From Prevotellaceae bacterium (GTDB lineage: Bacteria > Bacteroidota > Bacteroidia > Bacteroidales > UBA932), in contig JAIRNF010000017.1 of the NCBI GenBank assembly GCA_031258195.1, positions 1 through 47,930 on the forward strand: a stretch of 47,930 nt of DNA, in the 5' to 3' direction. Positions 34,567-43,598 of the stretch are shown here, one piece after another. The notes beneath the pieces were generated by a model. It was not told where the DNA came from. It searched no databases and saw nothing but the letters and a program-made list of their open reading frames with translations. How positions within the stretch are numbered: the stretch's first letter is position 1; each line of letters begins with the position of its first letter. The position numbers were made by a program, and so were the translations under genes.

Positions 34567-35348
34567 ATGAAAAAACTACTCGTCTTTTCGCTTTTTGTTA
34601 CCCTGATGGCATGTACATCCGGTGGCAGCAATGGTACATTTAAAGAACCTGCCTATATGAGCCTTAACGGACAGATTAACTCTATTGAAATTACGCACTT
34701 CAGCGACGCTGAGAATGCCAATAACCCGTTGGGAGATTTTGGGGAATAGAGGTATATACGTTCGACAATATATGGTAAACTGACGCAGAGAGTGCGCTAT
34801 GGCGATCCGGCAAAAAAGCCGCTGCTGGAAAAAAACACCTATGAATACGATAAAGACAGTTTTTTAAAAGAAGAATACAAAGGCTTTAACCTTAACGATA
34901 ACCACTATATCGGAGAGTCGCTCTGGCGTAGAATCGAAAAAGATGGCAAGCTGGAAAAGTGACAGAAAATAGATGATGACTGGTGGGGAACATCTTACCG
35001 AGAGGTTACATACGCCGATGGCAAAAAGTTAACCAAAAACCACGTAATACGGAAAAAAACGGAGAGGAAGTAAACGTAATAAACACTACTCAAACTGTCA
35101 ACGATAGAGAGCAGGTAAGTTCAGAAAAAACCGTAACGGCGAATAACCCCGAAAACACTACTACTTGGACATACAACGAGCATGGGCATCTGCTAAAAGT
35201 AGAGCCGGAACAGGTACATGCCGACGGTACCGTAAACAAAGCGGTTGAAGCAACTTATACGATTGACGAGGTTGACGATAAAAATAACCCAACCCTCACA
35301 GCCGACGACAGGGGGCAAAAGAGGGTGTATAAATATACCTACCGTTAA
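34567..35348 (+). pseudogene. Lipoprotein of unknown function, two stops and a frameshift
   Basis: The ATG at 34567 opens a lipoprotein signal (MKKLLVFSLFVTLMACTSGG). The frame hits TAG at 34747 and TGA at 34960, and changes near 35050. Pieces between and after the stops read as one protein of about 260 residues rich in Tyr, Lys and Asn (GKLTQRVRYGDPAKKP, WRRIEKDGKLEK-stop-QKIDDDWWG, NPENTTTWTYNEHGHLLKV, RVYKYTYR). Short YD-type strands recall small Bacteroidetes surface lipoproteins. The TGA is one base from TGG and the TAG one base from CAG. Confidence 0.72.
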
Positions 35349-35377
35349 AATTATTATATAGCAATCCTTCTTTGTAT

Positions 35378-35408
35378 AAAAATCCCGATAACTTTTATCG
35401 GGATTTTT
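35378..35408. terminator. Rho-independent terminator
   Basis: AAAAATCCCGATAA/TTATCGGGATTTTT, 3-nt loop, T run on the + strand (and an A run for the other strand). Follows the broken lipoprotein gene. Confidence 0.85.
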
Positions 35409-35424
35409 ATTTATACCCCCTACC

Positions 35425-35525
35425 GTCATTTCAAGCGTAGCGAAAAATCTCTTCATTTAACGCACTACTACTATTAAGGAGATTTAGCTTCTCTGAACTT
35501 CGGTTCTCCCTTCGGTCGAAATGAC
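35425..35525. repeat. Dispersed palindromic repeat, long form
   Basis: Begins GTCATTTCAAGCGTAGCGAA and ends TCGGTCGAAATGAC, with GGAGATTTAGCTT inside. The interior CACTACTACT is complementary to AGTAGTACG in the copy at 38156, so the two are related over their whole length. It makes up much of the gap 35349-35612. Confidence 0.75.
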
Positions 35526-35612
35526 AATTTTTTTATGTAGCTAACCCGTGCGTTAATCGTATAAAAATTAGTACCTTGCAAGTATTATTCCTTACGCTAA
35601 ACCCTTATCGAT

Positions 35613-36635
35613 ATGAAAAAAGCCGTACTACTCGCCGCCCTCATCATTTTCGGTATAAGTCATGCAGCCGCACAAGTTCTTCAGCCGTCCACTGTTAAGC
35701 ATTCTGAAAATATCGGCGAATACCGAAAGGTAACCTATATGCCTCAAAAGGCAACCTATAAAAACCATGAGTATAATAACGCATACTCCATCAGCGGTTT
35801 TCAACTTTACTTTAGTCCTCAATCTGCCGTAATTATTGCTCCCAACAACGAAGAAATATACCATAGCCATGCAAATTGCGATGGATGGGCTTCCTCTCCC
35901 ACCTTTTATTTTCATAAAAATAAAAATCGCCCCATCGTTATCTCTGTAGTAACAGGCATGGAAGAATACTGGGGAAGTACAATTTATATTATTGATAAGG
36001 ATTATAAATGCACACGTGCCGGTCATTTAGACATCACACCGTTTACCGGCAGCCACCAGTACGACGACTATAATATTATTGAAAACGTACTGAGGCTTGA
36101 GGATAAAGGAAAGAAGGGTATTTGCTTCACTTTTGCCTGCGATAGCCTCTTGTCTATGTCGAGCAACGATTCCCGGTTCTCCGATGTCTTATCAAGCAAA
36201 GATTTATACTTCACATTTACAAGCGATACGCTTGTTCCTTGTCCTAAACGGGGTAAACTGCCCGGAGTACAACGCATAAAGTTATACAGCAGCATTAAAG
36301 AGCCCGTATCCAGCGTTCATTTTTTCGATGTAAACAATGACGGATACGAAGATATGATATACGTATTACGCCATAGAAAATACAGCACTTTAGACGAGAA
36401 CACGCAAAAACAGGTTCGGCGAAACGATAGTACGTCTATTGTAGTTTGTCTTCGCAAAGATCACGAAATAATAGAAGAGCTGATCTTTGATTTTGACGAA
36501 CCCATTGACGTAGAATAATGCTATGATAAAGGACTAATTCATACAAGAAAATACACTCCGGAATATCAAGATAAAACAAAAGTAGCTGTAAGCTATCGTT
36601 TAGAAGGAAAAGAGCTGGTAGAAGTAGAACGCTAA
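35613..36635 (+). pseudogene. Exported protein with a DxNxDG loop, late nonsense mutation
   Basis: The protein begins with a signal peptide (MKKAVLLAALIIFGISHAAA). It has aromatic/basic strands (YNNAYSISGFQLYFSPQSAV), and near residue 235 VHFFDVNNDGYEDMIYVL, which looks like an FG-GAP or EF-hand-like calcium loop. TAA at 36516-36518 interrupts at codon 302. The same frame continues YDKGLIHTRKYTPEYQDKTK to a second stop at 36635. Only about 40 residues are lost, so the protein may still fold. No family recognised. The gene sits 19 bases before an M28 peptidase gene and may share its transcript. Confidence 0.65.
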
Positions 36636-36654
36636 AACAATAACCATATACATC

Positions 36655-38148
36655 ATGAAAAAGATATTACTCATTATTTCTATTCTTACGTTGAATATCT
36701 GTGGTACATTAGCACAACAACCACAGCTTACCCAAACCGAAAAGTATCTCGATGCAATGCACAAATACATTACATCCGAAAAACTGTTCGGTTACGTTAA
36801 ACACCTCTCAGACTCTGCCTTCGAAGGTCGCCTAGCAGGAAGCAAGGGTATGGAAAAAGCAGCGCGCTGGGCACAGGAGCGGTTTAAAGAATGGGGGCTT
36901 GAGCAAGTAGTAGGAGCTAAAAACTACATCCAGGATTATCCCCATCCGTCTATAGAAGTAATGCCGGGAAGCACTATGAATATCTGGCTGCCTGTAGCGC
37001 AAGCAAAATCAAAAGAGCCCGTATGGGTTGCAAAGCAATATCCGTGGGGAGAATGGTATGCAGGAGGTACATCGGGCAATGGCGAGATAACCGCAGAGGT
37101 TGTTTACGCAGGCTTCGGCGTTACCGCCCCTGAGGTGGGTTACGACGACTATAAGGGCATAGATGTAAAGGGCAAGATTGTTCTTATAGAGGGTGAAACA
37201 CCTAACACCAGCAGAGAGTGTGCCGATCTGGAAAAATGGTACCCCTATACGCTGCATCAGCATAAGGTTGAGAATGCCGTTAAGCATGGCGCTGTCGGCA
37301 TGCTGTATAAGTGGGTTCCTGGTCCGAATAACGGATACGACCCCAACTTTATCTATGCATACGTTACCACCCCCATTGTAAACGATCTTTTTGCAGGCAC
37401 AGGACACGAATACGAGAAGGTGATAGAAAAGATTAAGAAAGAAAAGAATCCGGCATCGTTTAATATGGGTAAGCGCGCTACCATTAAGATGAACACCGTT
37501 TATAATCCCAACGCTAAAGGGCTTAACGTAATCGGCATGGTTAAGGGTTCCGACCCGAAACTGGCAGATGAACTTGTTATTGTATCGGGGCATCTCGACC
37601 ATCTCGGCATGATTCCCCACCACATTGCAGGCGCTAACGATAATAACTCTTCAACGGCTGTACTTATGGGTGTTGCGGAAGCATTTGCAAAATCGGAAGC
37701 AAAGCCAAAGCGCTCCATCCTCTTTATAAATATCGACGGGGAAGAAGCGGGTCTTACAGGTAGCGACTACTACACCAAAAATCCGCTTGTGCCGCAAAAT
37801 AAGGTACACGCCGTTATTAACCTGGAGCAGGTTGGTGTTGGCGAATATATTCGCATAGGATATCGAGAAGGTAACCCCGAACTTCAGGACTACTTTAACG
37901 CAGCCAATACCAAGTATGTACATCGCCTGCTAAGAATGTGGGCAAACGCACACATTACCCGTCCGCGTACCGATGGCGCCGTATTTATGAAAGCCGGATA
38001 TCCTTGCGTTGATATCGGTGCTTTTGGGGGCGGCTGGAGATCGTACTACCACGATCCACGTGACGATTGGAATACTATTAATCCTGAAATTCTACAAGAT
38101 GTTGCCAAACTGGTTTACTGGACAACCATTGAAATAGCAGATAAGTAA
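36655..38148 (+). CDS. Exported M28-family metallopeptidase
   Basis: A 497-residue zinc aminopeptidase/carboxypeptidase-like protein with signal MKKILLIISILTLNICGTLA. A protease-associated (PA) type insert lies between the N-terminal part and the catalytic domain (VVYAGFGVTAPEVGYDDYKG and HKVENAVKHGAVGMLYKW). The metal site is VIVSGHLDHLGMIPH (His313, Asp315), then AGANDNNSSTAVLM, NIDGEEAGLTGSDYYT (Glu pair), NLEQVGVGEYIRIGY and the last His in SYYHDPRDDWNTINPE. In most M28 enzymes I know, the fourth block reads NLDM-like; here Glu replaces that Asp. The protein should act in the periplasm or outside. Confidence 0.88.
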   Translation: MKKILLIISILTLNICGTLAQQPQLTQTEKYLDAMHKYITSEKLFGYVKHLSDSAFEGRLAGSKGMEKAARWAQERFKEWGLEQVVGAKNYIQDYPHPSIEVMPGSTMNIWLPVAQAKSKEPVWVAKQYPWGEWYAGGTSGNGEITAEVVYAGFGVTAPEVGYDDYKGIDVKGKIVLIEGETPNTSRECADLEKWYPYTLHQHKVENAVKHGAVGMLYKWVPGPNNGYDPNFIYAYVTTPIVNDLFAGTGHEYEKVIEKIKKEKNPASFNMGKRATIKMNTVYNPNAKGLNVIGMVKGSDPKLADELVIVSGHLDHLGMIPHHIAGANDNNSSTAVLMGVAEAFAKSEAKPKRSILFINIDGEEAGLTGSDYYTKNPLVPQNKVHAVINLEQVGVGEYIRIGYREGNPELQDYFNAANTKYVHRLLRMWANAHITRPRTDGAVFMKAGYPCVDIGAFGGGWRSYYHDPRDDWNTINPEILQDVAKLVYWTTIEIADK

Positions 38149-38155
38149 CTCTTCC

Positions 38156-38236
38156 GTCATTTCGAGCGAAGCGAGAAATCTACTAAAAAGCAGTAGTACG
38201 CTGAATGAGCAGATTTCTCGCTTCGGTCGAAATGAC
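38156..38236. repeat. Dispersed palindromic repeat
   Basis: GTCATTTCGAGCGAAGCGAG-type arm (38156-38181) and its near complement (38211-38236, one mismatch), with internal AGTAGTACGC. It lies 8 bases after the M28 peptidase stop, in a convergent position, and may terminate transcription. Confidence 0.8.
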
Positions 38237-38265
38237 AAGGGGTTTTTGTAGAAAATTCTATCAGG

Positions 38266-38610
38266 CTATAATATTGCTACTCTTGAAAACCTAAAAGCAA
38301 AAAGAGCCATTATAAAATTTGCAACAATAACAATTCCTGCTAATACATAAAGAATAAAGGGTACCCAGACGAACGGCAGTACCACGCACGCGCTTAGTAA
38401 GAAGAAGGCGGAGTATGCGATAAGGCATATCGAAGCGATAAGCTTCGCCGTTTTATTTTTTACAAGAAGCATTGGGCAGCATAGCACCAAAAAAACAGAA
38501 CCGCCTATGGCAATAAAACGACCACTACCATTGCTAAGACCTAACAATAATAGCAAAATTTGTACCACCCAGTATATAACAGATAGCCTAAAAAATAACA
38601 ACGCCTTCAT
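38266..38610 (-). CDS. Small four-helix membrane protein
   Basis: A 114-residue integral membrane protein with four hydrophobic segments: LSVIYWVVQILLLLLGLSN, FIAIGGSVFLVLCCPMLLV, LIASICLIAYSAFFLLSA and FILYVLAGIVIVANFIMAL. Short charged loops (KNKTAK, FRFSRV) separate them. No conserved motif or family is recognised. It is alone on the minus strand between the M28 peptidase and the PCMD lipoprotein genes, with about 200 bases upstream. Confidence 0.6.
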   Translation of the reverse strand: MKALLFFRLSVIYWVVQILLLLLGLSNGSGRFIAIGGSVFLVLCCPMLLVKNKTAKLIASICLIAYSAFFLLSACVVLPFVWVPFILYVLAGIVIVANFIMALFAFRFSRVAIL

Positions 38611-38775
38611 CTTAATAAATATGCTAAAGCCCTAGCGTTCGCTTTACATGTAAAGCCATTCAAAAAAATCAACTCCGACTTCATTATACAAATGTAATTG
38701 AATTATTTGCACGTTGCCTGCTAAAATATATTATTTATTTCCACACCAAAAATATAGGTCTTCAACACTTATAGC

Positions 38776-38783
38776 TACCTTTG
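38776..38783 (+). promoter_or_regulatory. -7 promoter element (TACCTTTG) of the PCMD gene
   Basis: Exact TAnnTTTG match 24 nt before the ATG at 38808. Confidence 0.5.
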
Positions 38784-38807
38784 CGCCATAAATCAATCTG
38801 TTAAAAA

Positions 38808-41159
38808 ATGACAATAGCAAAAAAGTTCGCTTTAGTACTCGTTTCTGCACTACTTATGCTGTCTTGCGAGAAAGTAGAAAAGTTAAGCGATAACGTAAAA
38901 CTCGTCGATTTTAAAGTTCTTAGCCATAGCCCTGCCGACATAGAGCTGGGCGAACCATATATGGATGCGGACACCGTTTTTATTCCCGTGCTAAGAGGTA
39001 TCTCTCTTTTTCCGCTAAGCATTAGCGTAGAGCCAACAGCCGATGGCAATACCAAGCACATTTTACTTGGTAATTCTTTCTCGTCGTTTAGCGATATCGT
39101 ATTCCAGCAGGGAGGTATAGACGATAAAATCTTTTACCTGATAGCAAAAAGCGGCATAGCAAAGCCATATTATATTAAGCTTGATGTTGGTAACCAAAAT
39201 ACCGAAGGAGAATTTAAGCAGCTGGATATTGTAAGCTCTTCCGTAGAGAGCGTACTGTTACCTCCCCAAGCATATATCAACCCTCTTAACAAGCATATTG
39301 CTATTCATGGTATAGGATATCAATTTCCAATTACCATAAACGCGGCAGCAACGCTTTCGGATAATGCAGAAATAAAAGACGCCGAGCTGCTTACTCAAAG
39401 CAGCAGCCAGCTTAGCTTAAGCTTCAATTCGATATCAGATACCTTACTATACACGGTTGAGGCGCAAAGCGGAAATATCGAAAAATGGAAGGTATTCCTA
39501 AATGCCGCAGAGCCTGTTACCGGAAGTGAGACAGGCGATATACTTACCGCCGTTGCCATACAAAAGAACAGGTTGACAACAGAATCTCAAACAGCCGGCT
39601 ATAACATATTGGAAACAACAGTAAGTTTCAGCCTTGGCGAAGTTACGTTTAATATCGTTCCGGGAACCGATTTTTCTGAACTGAAACTGTTACCTACCGC
39701 AGAACTTCCTACAAACTCGTATATGCTGAAACTTGAAAACGCAACCCCGATAAGCTTCGCCAGCTATGATGATTCTCATAGCTTTTATGTGCTTGACAAC
39801 AGGACCGGCTATTACAAAGAATGGACATATAAAATTCTTGCAGGAGATATAACGGATGTAATAAAATTTGTATTTACATATGATGATACGCCATCGGGAT
39901 CGGGGCAAATTTTACTGTCGGAAAATGCCGAAATAGACAACACGTATAACATTATAACTCTTTACGCCACAAAAATAAGTCCGGCACATTTTCCGTTAGC
40001 TGTAACGCCTACAGAGGTTGAAGTATCGCCCGGCGCAAGCCATAATATGAGTACGATGTCGTTTACAGCTATGAACGACGAATACGACTTTAAGGTTTGG
40101 ATAGGAAGTAAAGAGGAGTTTTGGAAAGTTATTCTAAAGCCTGCACCAACAATTAATACGGAGGCAGATGTTGAAGGTTTTGTAATAGAGAGTTCGTCTT
40201 TGCCTTCGCTAACAAATAACGAAATCAACATATATAAAGAAAAGGCAGAGATAACTATTGATATTATTGATAAAAGTGCAAGCGAAGCATTTAATCCCAA
40301 GCTGCAAATTAAACCGATAATCGCACTATCGGATGGCGCAGATTTTACAGACTACACCGTAGGCAGCATTATAGAATTCAGCACCTTCCAAGATATAATA
40401 ACGTTTACCGTACAAGCGCAAAACGGTACCTCGAAACAGTGGAAAGTAAGGTTGGTTAATAAACCCCAGCTTCCCAATGCAGATTTCGAACTTTGGAAAA
40501 TGGACGGCTCGTTTCCAACCATAGATCCGTTCCCCGGTGTAGGGTTAGGTTGGGCTACAGCCAACAACAGCTTTGTTAAAGGTACAATGCCAGCCAGCAA
40601 CGCGCCTAACGGAAATGCAGCAGAAATGACGACAGACATTGTAAATAACGTACTGATTAAAAACCTGATTACGGCAGGAACGCTATATGTAGGGCAGTTT
40701 AAGCTGAGCTTGGATATGGGCAACCCCCGCTCTATGACAAAATTCGGTATTCCTTTCGAAGCATACCCCACAGCCATAAAAATTGACGCCAAATACCAGC
40801 CCGGAGAGAAGTTACAACGTTCGGTTCTGCTAAGCGGAATGAAATATGAGCTTCATGACGTTGAAGGACAAGATAAGGGACAAATCTGGGTAGAGCTGGT
40901 TAACTGGAGCGGAAGCGGCAACATTGACTACGCGGGAACTCCAAAAGAAACAATAAAAGTACTTGCCAGAGGAGAGTACGATTTTATCGGAGCGTCGGGA
41001 TGGAACCGTATTACCATTCCTTTCGAAAAAACAGCCAGCTACGACCTGTATCCTGTTACCCATATAGTAATTGTAATGGCTTCGAGCTTTGAAGGACACC
41101 TATTCTTAGGGGCAAAGGGAAGTAAGTTAACGGTCGATAATATTGAGCTGGTTTACTAA
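38808..41159 (+). CDS. PCMD-domain surface lipoprotein
   Basis: A 783-residue lipoprotein with signal and lipobox at LLMLSCEK. Five or more Ig-like repeats of about 90 residues follow, each ending with a Trp-Lys strand (EKWKVFLNAAEP, KEWTYKILAG, EFWKVILKPAP, KQWKVRLVNKP), as in DUF5018-type modules. The last 240 residues are a PCMD (putative carbohydrate metabolism) domain: NADFELWKMDGSFPTIDPFP, GWATANNSFVK, then a jelly-roll region ending LTVDNIELVY. Such proteins bind polysaccharide at the cell surface in Bacteroidetes. The next gene, an outer-membrane barrel, starts 19 bases later and is very likely in the same operon. Confidence 0.85.
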   Translation: MTIAKKFALVLVSALLMLSCEKVEKLSDNVKLVDFKVLSHSPADIELGEPYMDADTVFIPVLRGISLFPLSISVEPTADGNTKHILLGNSFSSFSDIVFQQGGIDDKIFYLIAKSGIAKPYYIKLDVGNQNTEGEFKQLDIVSSSVESVLLPPQAYINPLNKHIAIHGIGYQFPITINAAATLSDNAEIKDAELLTQSSSQLSLSFNSISDTLLYTVEAQSGNIEKWKVFLNAAEPVTGSETGDILTAVAIQKNRLTTESQTAGYNILETTVSFSLGEVTFNIVPGTDFSELKLLPTAELPTNSYMLKLENATPISFASYDDSHSFYVLDNRTGYYKEWTYKILAGDITDVIKFVFTYDDTPSGSGQILLSENAEIDNTYNIITLYATKISPAHFPLAVTPTEVEVSPGASHNMSTMSFTAMNDEYDFKVWIGSKEEFWKVILKPAPTINTEADVEGFVIESSSLPSLTNNEINIYKEKAEITIDIIDKSASEAFNPKLQIKPIIALSDGADFTDYTVGSIIEFSTFQDIITFTVQAQNGTSKQWKVRLVNKPQLPNADFELWKMDGSFPTIDPFPGVGLGWATANNSFVKGTMPASNAPNGNAAEMTTDIVNNVLIKNLITAGTLYVGQFKLSLDMGNPRSMTKFGIPFEAYPTAIKIDAKYQPGEKLQRSVLLSGMKYELHDVEGQDKGQIWVELVNWSGSGNIDYAGTPKETIKVLARGEYDFIGASGWNRITIPFEKTASYDLYPVTHIVIVMASSFEGHLFLGAKGSKLTVDNIELVY

Positions 41160-41178
41160 CAAAAGAACACAAAACAAC

Positions 41179-41952
41179 ATGCAAATTAAAAACATACTCG
41201 TAATTACTATTCTTATCTTCTTTATTGGTACTGCTCAGGTAAAAGCACAAGAAGAAAATAACTCAGAAAATTATCGTTTATCAATGGGTGTAGCGGTAGG
41301 AACCGATATAGGAGGCGCCGTTCCCTTTCCGTTTTCGCATATTCCAACGCCATTTAATCCCTATCCTCAGCTAAAAGTAGGCTTCGGCGGTATATTTACC
41401 CTTCCTATCACAAAGCGCTGGGCAATAGGCGCCGATATTACGTACAAAAGCGTTGGTATGAAAGCAGATGCCAGGGTCGAAAACCAAAAATTCAACATGG
41501 ATGGTACCGACGTTTACTTTACAGGCTCTGCCAAAATGGATATGAGCTTTACATTTCTCGAGGTACCCCTTTATGCAAAATACTCTTTTAAAAAAGGTTA
41601 CGACAGAATAATCGCAGGTTTTTACTACAGCTACACGTTTACCAGCAGCTTTCAAACAACCCCTAAAAAGGGATTTATCGGATACGAACCTAACAAAGTG
41701 GAGATTGAAGATGTAAGCGATGTTATAATGGATTTCGACGAAATTCTGGACAACTGGGATGTAGGTTTTCTTGTAGGATACGAACGCGGAATCTTTGAAA
41801 GGCTTAACCTGGGGCTACGCTTCTCTATGGGTTTTAAAGACATTCTCATTCCATCGAGCAACTACTTCGACTACAAAATGATACCCATAAGAGGTTCTAT
41901 TTCTATAAATTACAACCTTATAAAGACCAAGCCTCTTTTTGGCAAGAAATAA
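41179..41952 (+). CDS. Outer-membrane beta-barrel protein
   Basis: A 257-residue exported protein with signal MQIKNILVITILIFFIGTAQ (cut after VKA-Q). It has alternating strands with aromatic girdle residues, for example YPQLKVGFGGIFTLPI, RWAIGADITYKSVGM, AKYSFKKGYDRIIAGFYYSY and NLGLRFSMGFKDIL, and ends in an aromatic-containing strand (ISINYNLI). It resembles PorT-like/OmpW-sized barrels. I start at 41179; an upstream ATG at 41143 would overlap the PCMD gene without a signal peptide at its N terminus. Coupled to the PCMD gene, it is probably its outer-membrane partner. Confidence 0.8.
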   Translation: MQIKNILVITILIFFIGTAQVKAQEENNSENYRLSMGVAVGTDIGGAVPFPFSHIPTPFNPYPQLKVGFGGIFTLPITKRWAIGADITYKSVGMKADARVENQKFNMDGTDVYFTGSAKMDMSFTFLEVPLYAKYSFKKGYDRIIAGFYYSYTFTSSFQTTPKKGFIGYEPNKVEIEDVSDVIMDFDEILDNWDVGFLVGYERGIFERLNLGLRFSMGFKDILIPSSNYFDYKMIPIRGSISINYNLIKTKPLFGKK

Positions 41953-41965
41953 GCTATAATTTACC

Positions 41966-41994
41966 CGTCATTTCTCGCTTCGCTCGAAATGACG
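41966..41994. repeat. Dispersed palindromic repeat, short form
   Basis: CGTCATTTC/GAAATGACG arms around TCGCTTCGCTC, 13 bases past the barrel gene stop; likely acts as its terminator. Confidence 0.75.
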
Positions 41995-42082
41995 TTATGT
42001 GTTTGCTTTCTCACCATCTTTTCCGTTTCCGGCTAAAGTTTTATCCAAAGCAAAAGCTAACATTTCGGCATCAACAAATCGC

Positions 42083-42090
42083 TATCTTTG
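42083..42090 (+). promoter_or_regulatory. -7 promoter element (TATCTTTG) of pyrC
   Basis: Exact TAnnTTTG match 23 nt before the ATG at 42114. Confidence 0.55.
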
Positions 42091-42113
42091 CGCAGCAATA
42101 ATACGGCTTAATA

Positions 42114-43466
42114 ATGGAAAGCATACTTATCAAAAACGCCCAAATTATTAATGAGGGGGCTTCGTTTAAAGGGAGCGTTTTAGTCGAAAACGGTTTTATC
42201 AGCCGAATCTTTAAAGAAGGCGAAGAGTTGCCCGCCATCCAAAATACTATTAATGCTACCGACAAGCTGCTTATACCGGGTGTTATCGATGATCAGGTTC
42301 ATTTCAGAGAGCCGGGGTTAACCCATAAGGCAGATATCTACCACGAAAGCCGTGCTGCCCTTGCGGGTGGCGTAACCTCGTTTATGGATATGCCCAACGC
42401 CAAGCCGCCCGCAACCACACTTGAGCAGCTGGAAGAAAAATACGAGCTGGGCAAACGACATTCTGCTATTAACTACTCGTTCTATTTCGGTGTAACGAAC
42501 GATAATGCCCATTTGCTAAAAGATCTGGATATAAAAGCCGTTTGTGGTGTAAAAGTATTCATGGGTTCGTCAACAGGTAATATGCTGGTGGACGATGAGC
42601 AAACGCTTACAGCTATATTTTCTACATCTCCCCTACTTGTTGCTACGCATTGCGAAGATGAGGCAACCATTCGTAAAAACACCGAAAAGTTTATTAAAAA
42701 ATATGGCGATAATATCCCGTTTTCGGTACATCCGTTAATTCGAAGCAGAGAGTCTTGCTACAAGTCATCGTACAAAGCGGTAGAGCTGGCAAAGAAGTAT
42801 AATACCCGATTACATGTGCTACACATTACCACTGCCGACGAGCTGCAGCTGTTCGCCCCCTACGCATACGTTAAACCCGAAGAAAAACGCATATCAGCCG
42901 AAGCCTGCGTACACCACCTTTGGTATAGCGATGAGGATTATGAAACAAAAGGCTCGCTGATAAAATGCAACCCTGCCATTAAAACCGCAAATGACAGAAA
43001 AGCACTACAAGAAGCCGTTGCAAAAGGCATTATTGATGTTGTTGCAACCGACCATGCCCCACATACGCTTGAAGAAAAGGACTCCGACTACCTGCACGCA
43101 CCGTCCGGCTTGCCGCTGATACAACTTTCGCTATCGGCAATGCTGGAGCTATTTCATAAAGGTGTCTTTTCGCTCGAGACTATTGTAGAGCGTATGTGCC
43201 ATGCGCCTGCAAGATTATTCGGCATTTCAAAACGAGGCTTCATTCGCGAAGGTTACCATGCCGATATTTCGCTCGTTGATTTAAATAACCCGTTTACGGT
43301 TGAACGAAAAGACGTTCTTTCAAAATGCGGATGGTCTCCATTTGAAGGACAAACCTTTCGCTCTAAAGTAAGCCATGTGCTGGTAAATGGGCGGCTTGCC
43401 CTTGAGAATGGAAAAATTAAGGAGAACATTAAAATTAAAGGAGAACCGTTAGCCTTTGATAGATAG
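42114..43466 (+). CDS. pyrC: Dihydroorotase
   Basis: A 450-residue class I dihydroorotase, the third step of pyrimidine synthesis (carbamoyl-aspartate to dihydroorotate). The TIM-barrel metal motifs are IDDQVHFREPGLTHKADIYH (residues 58-77), GVTSFMDMPNAKPP, KVFMGSSTGNMLVDD (likely carboxylated Lys), VATHCEDEATI, LHVLHITTADEL and the catalytic Asp in VVATDHAPHTLEEKD. The usual His-x-His reads Gln61-Val-His63. I recall the same DDQVH in other Bacteroidetes enzymes, but could not check it. Full length. No neighbouring pyrimidine genes. Confidence 0.9.
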   Translation: MESILIKNAQIINEGASFKGSVLVENGFISRIFKEGEELPAIQNTINATDKLLIPGVIDDQVHFREPGLTHKADIYHESRAALAGGVTSFMDMPNAKPPATTLEQLEEKYELGKRHSAINYSFYFGVTNDNAHLLKDLDIKAVCGVKVFMGSSTGNMLVDDEQTLTAIFSTSPLLVATHCEDEATIRKNTEKFIKKYGDNIPFSVHPLIRSRESCYKSSYKAVELAKKYNTRLHVLHITTADELQLFAPYAYVKPEEKRISAEACVHHLWYSDEDYETKGSLIKCNPAIKTANDRKALQEAVAKGIIDVVATDHAPHTLEEKDSDYLHAPSGLPLIQLSLSAMLELFHKGVFSLETIVERMCHAPARLFGISKRGFIREGYHADISLVDLNNPFTVERKDVLSKCGWSPFEGQTFRSKVSHVLVNGRLALENGKIKENIKIKGEPLAFDR

Positions 43467-43598
43467 ATTACGGCCATATGCATAATGCTTTCAGAATATC
43501 CATTTCTTAACCATAATCAACCGCCTAATGCCTTTGGTTCGGAATGACGGATAACTTTAAAATGTATTACAACCAGACCCTATATCCTTCACCACCTT

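Noticed and set aside
37009-37623. 204-codon minus-strand frame in the M28 peptidase gene
   Set aside because: Antisense to a gene with a full set of metal-site motifs.
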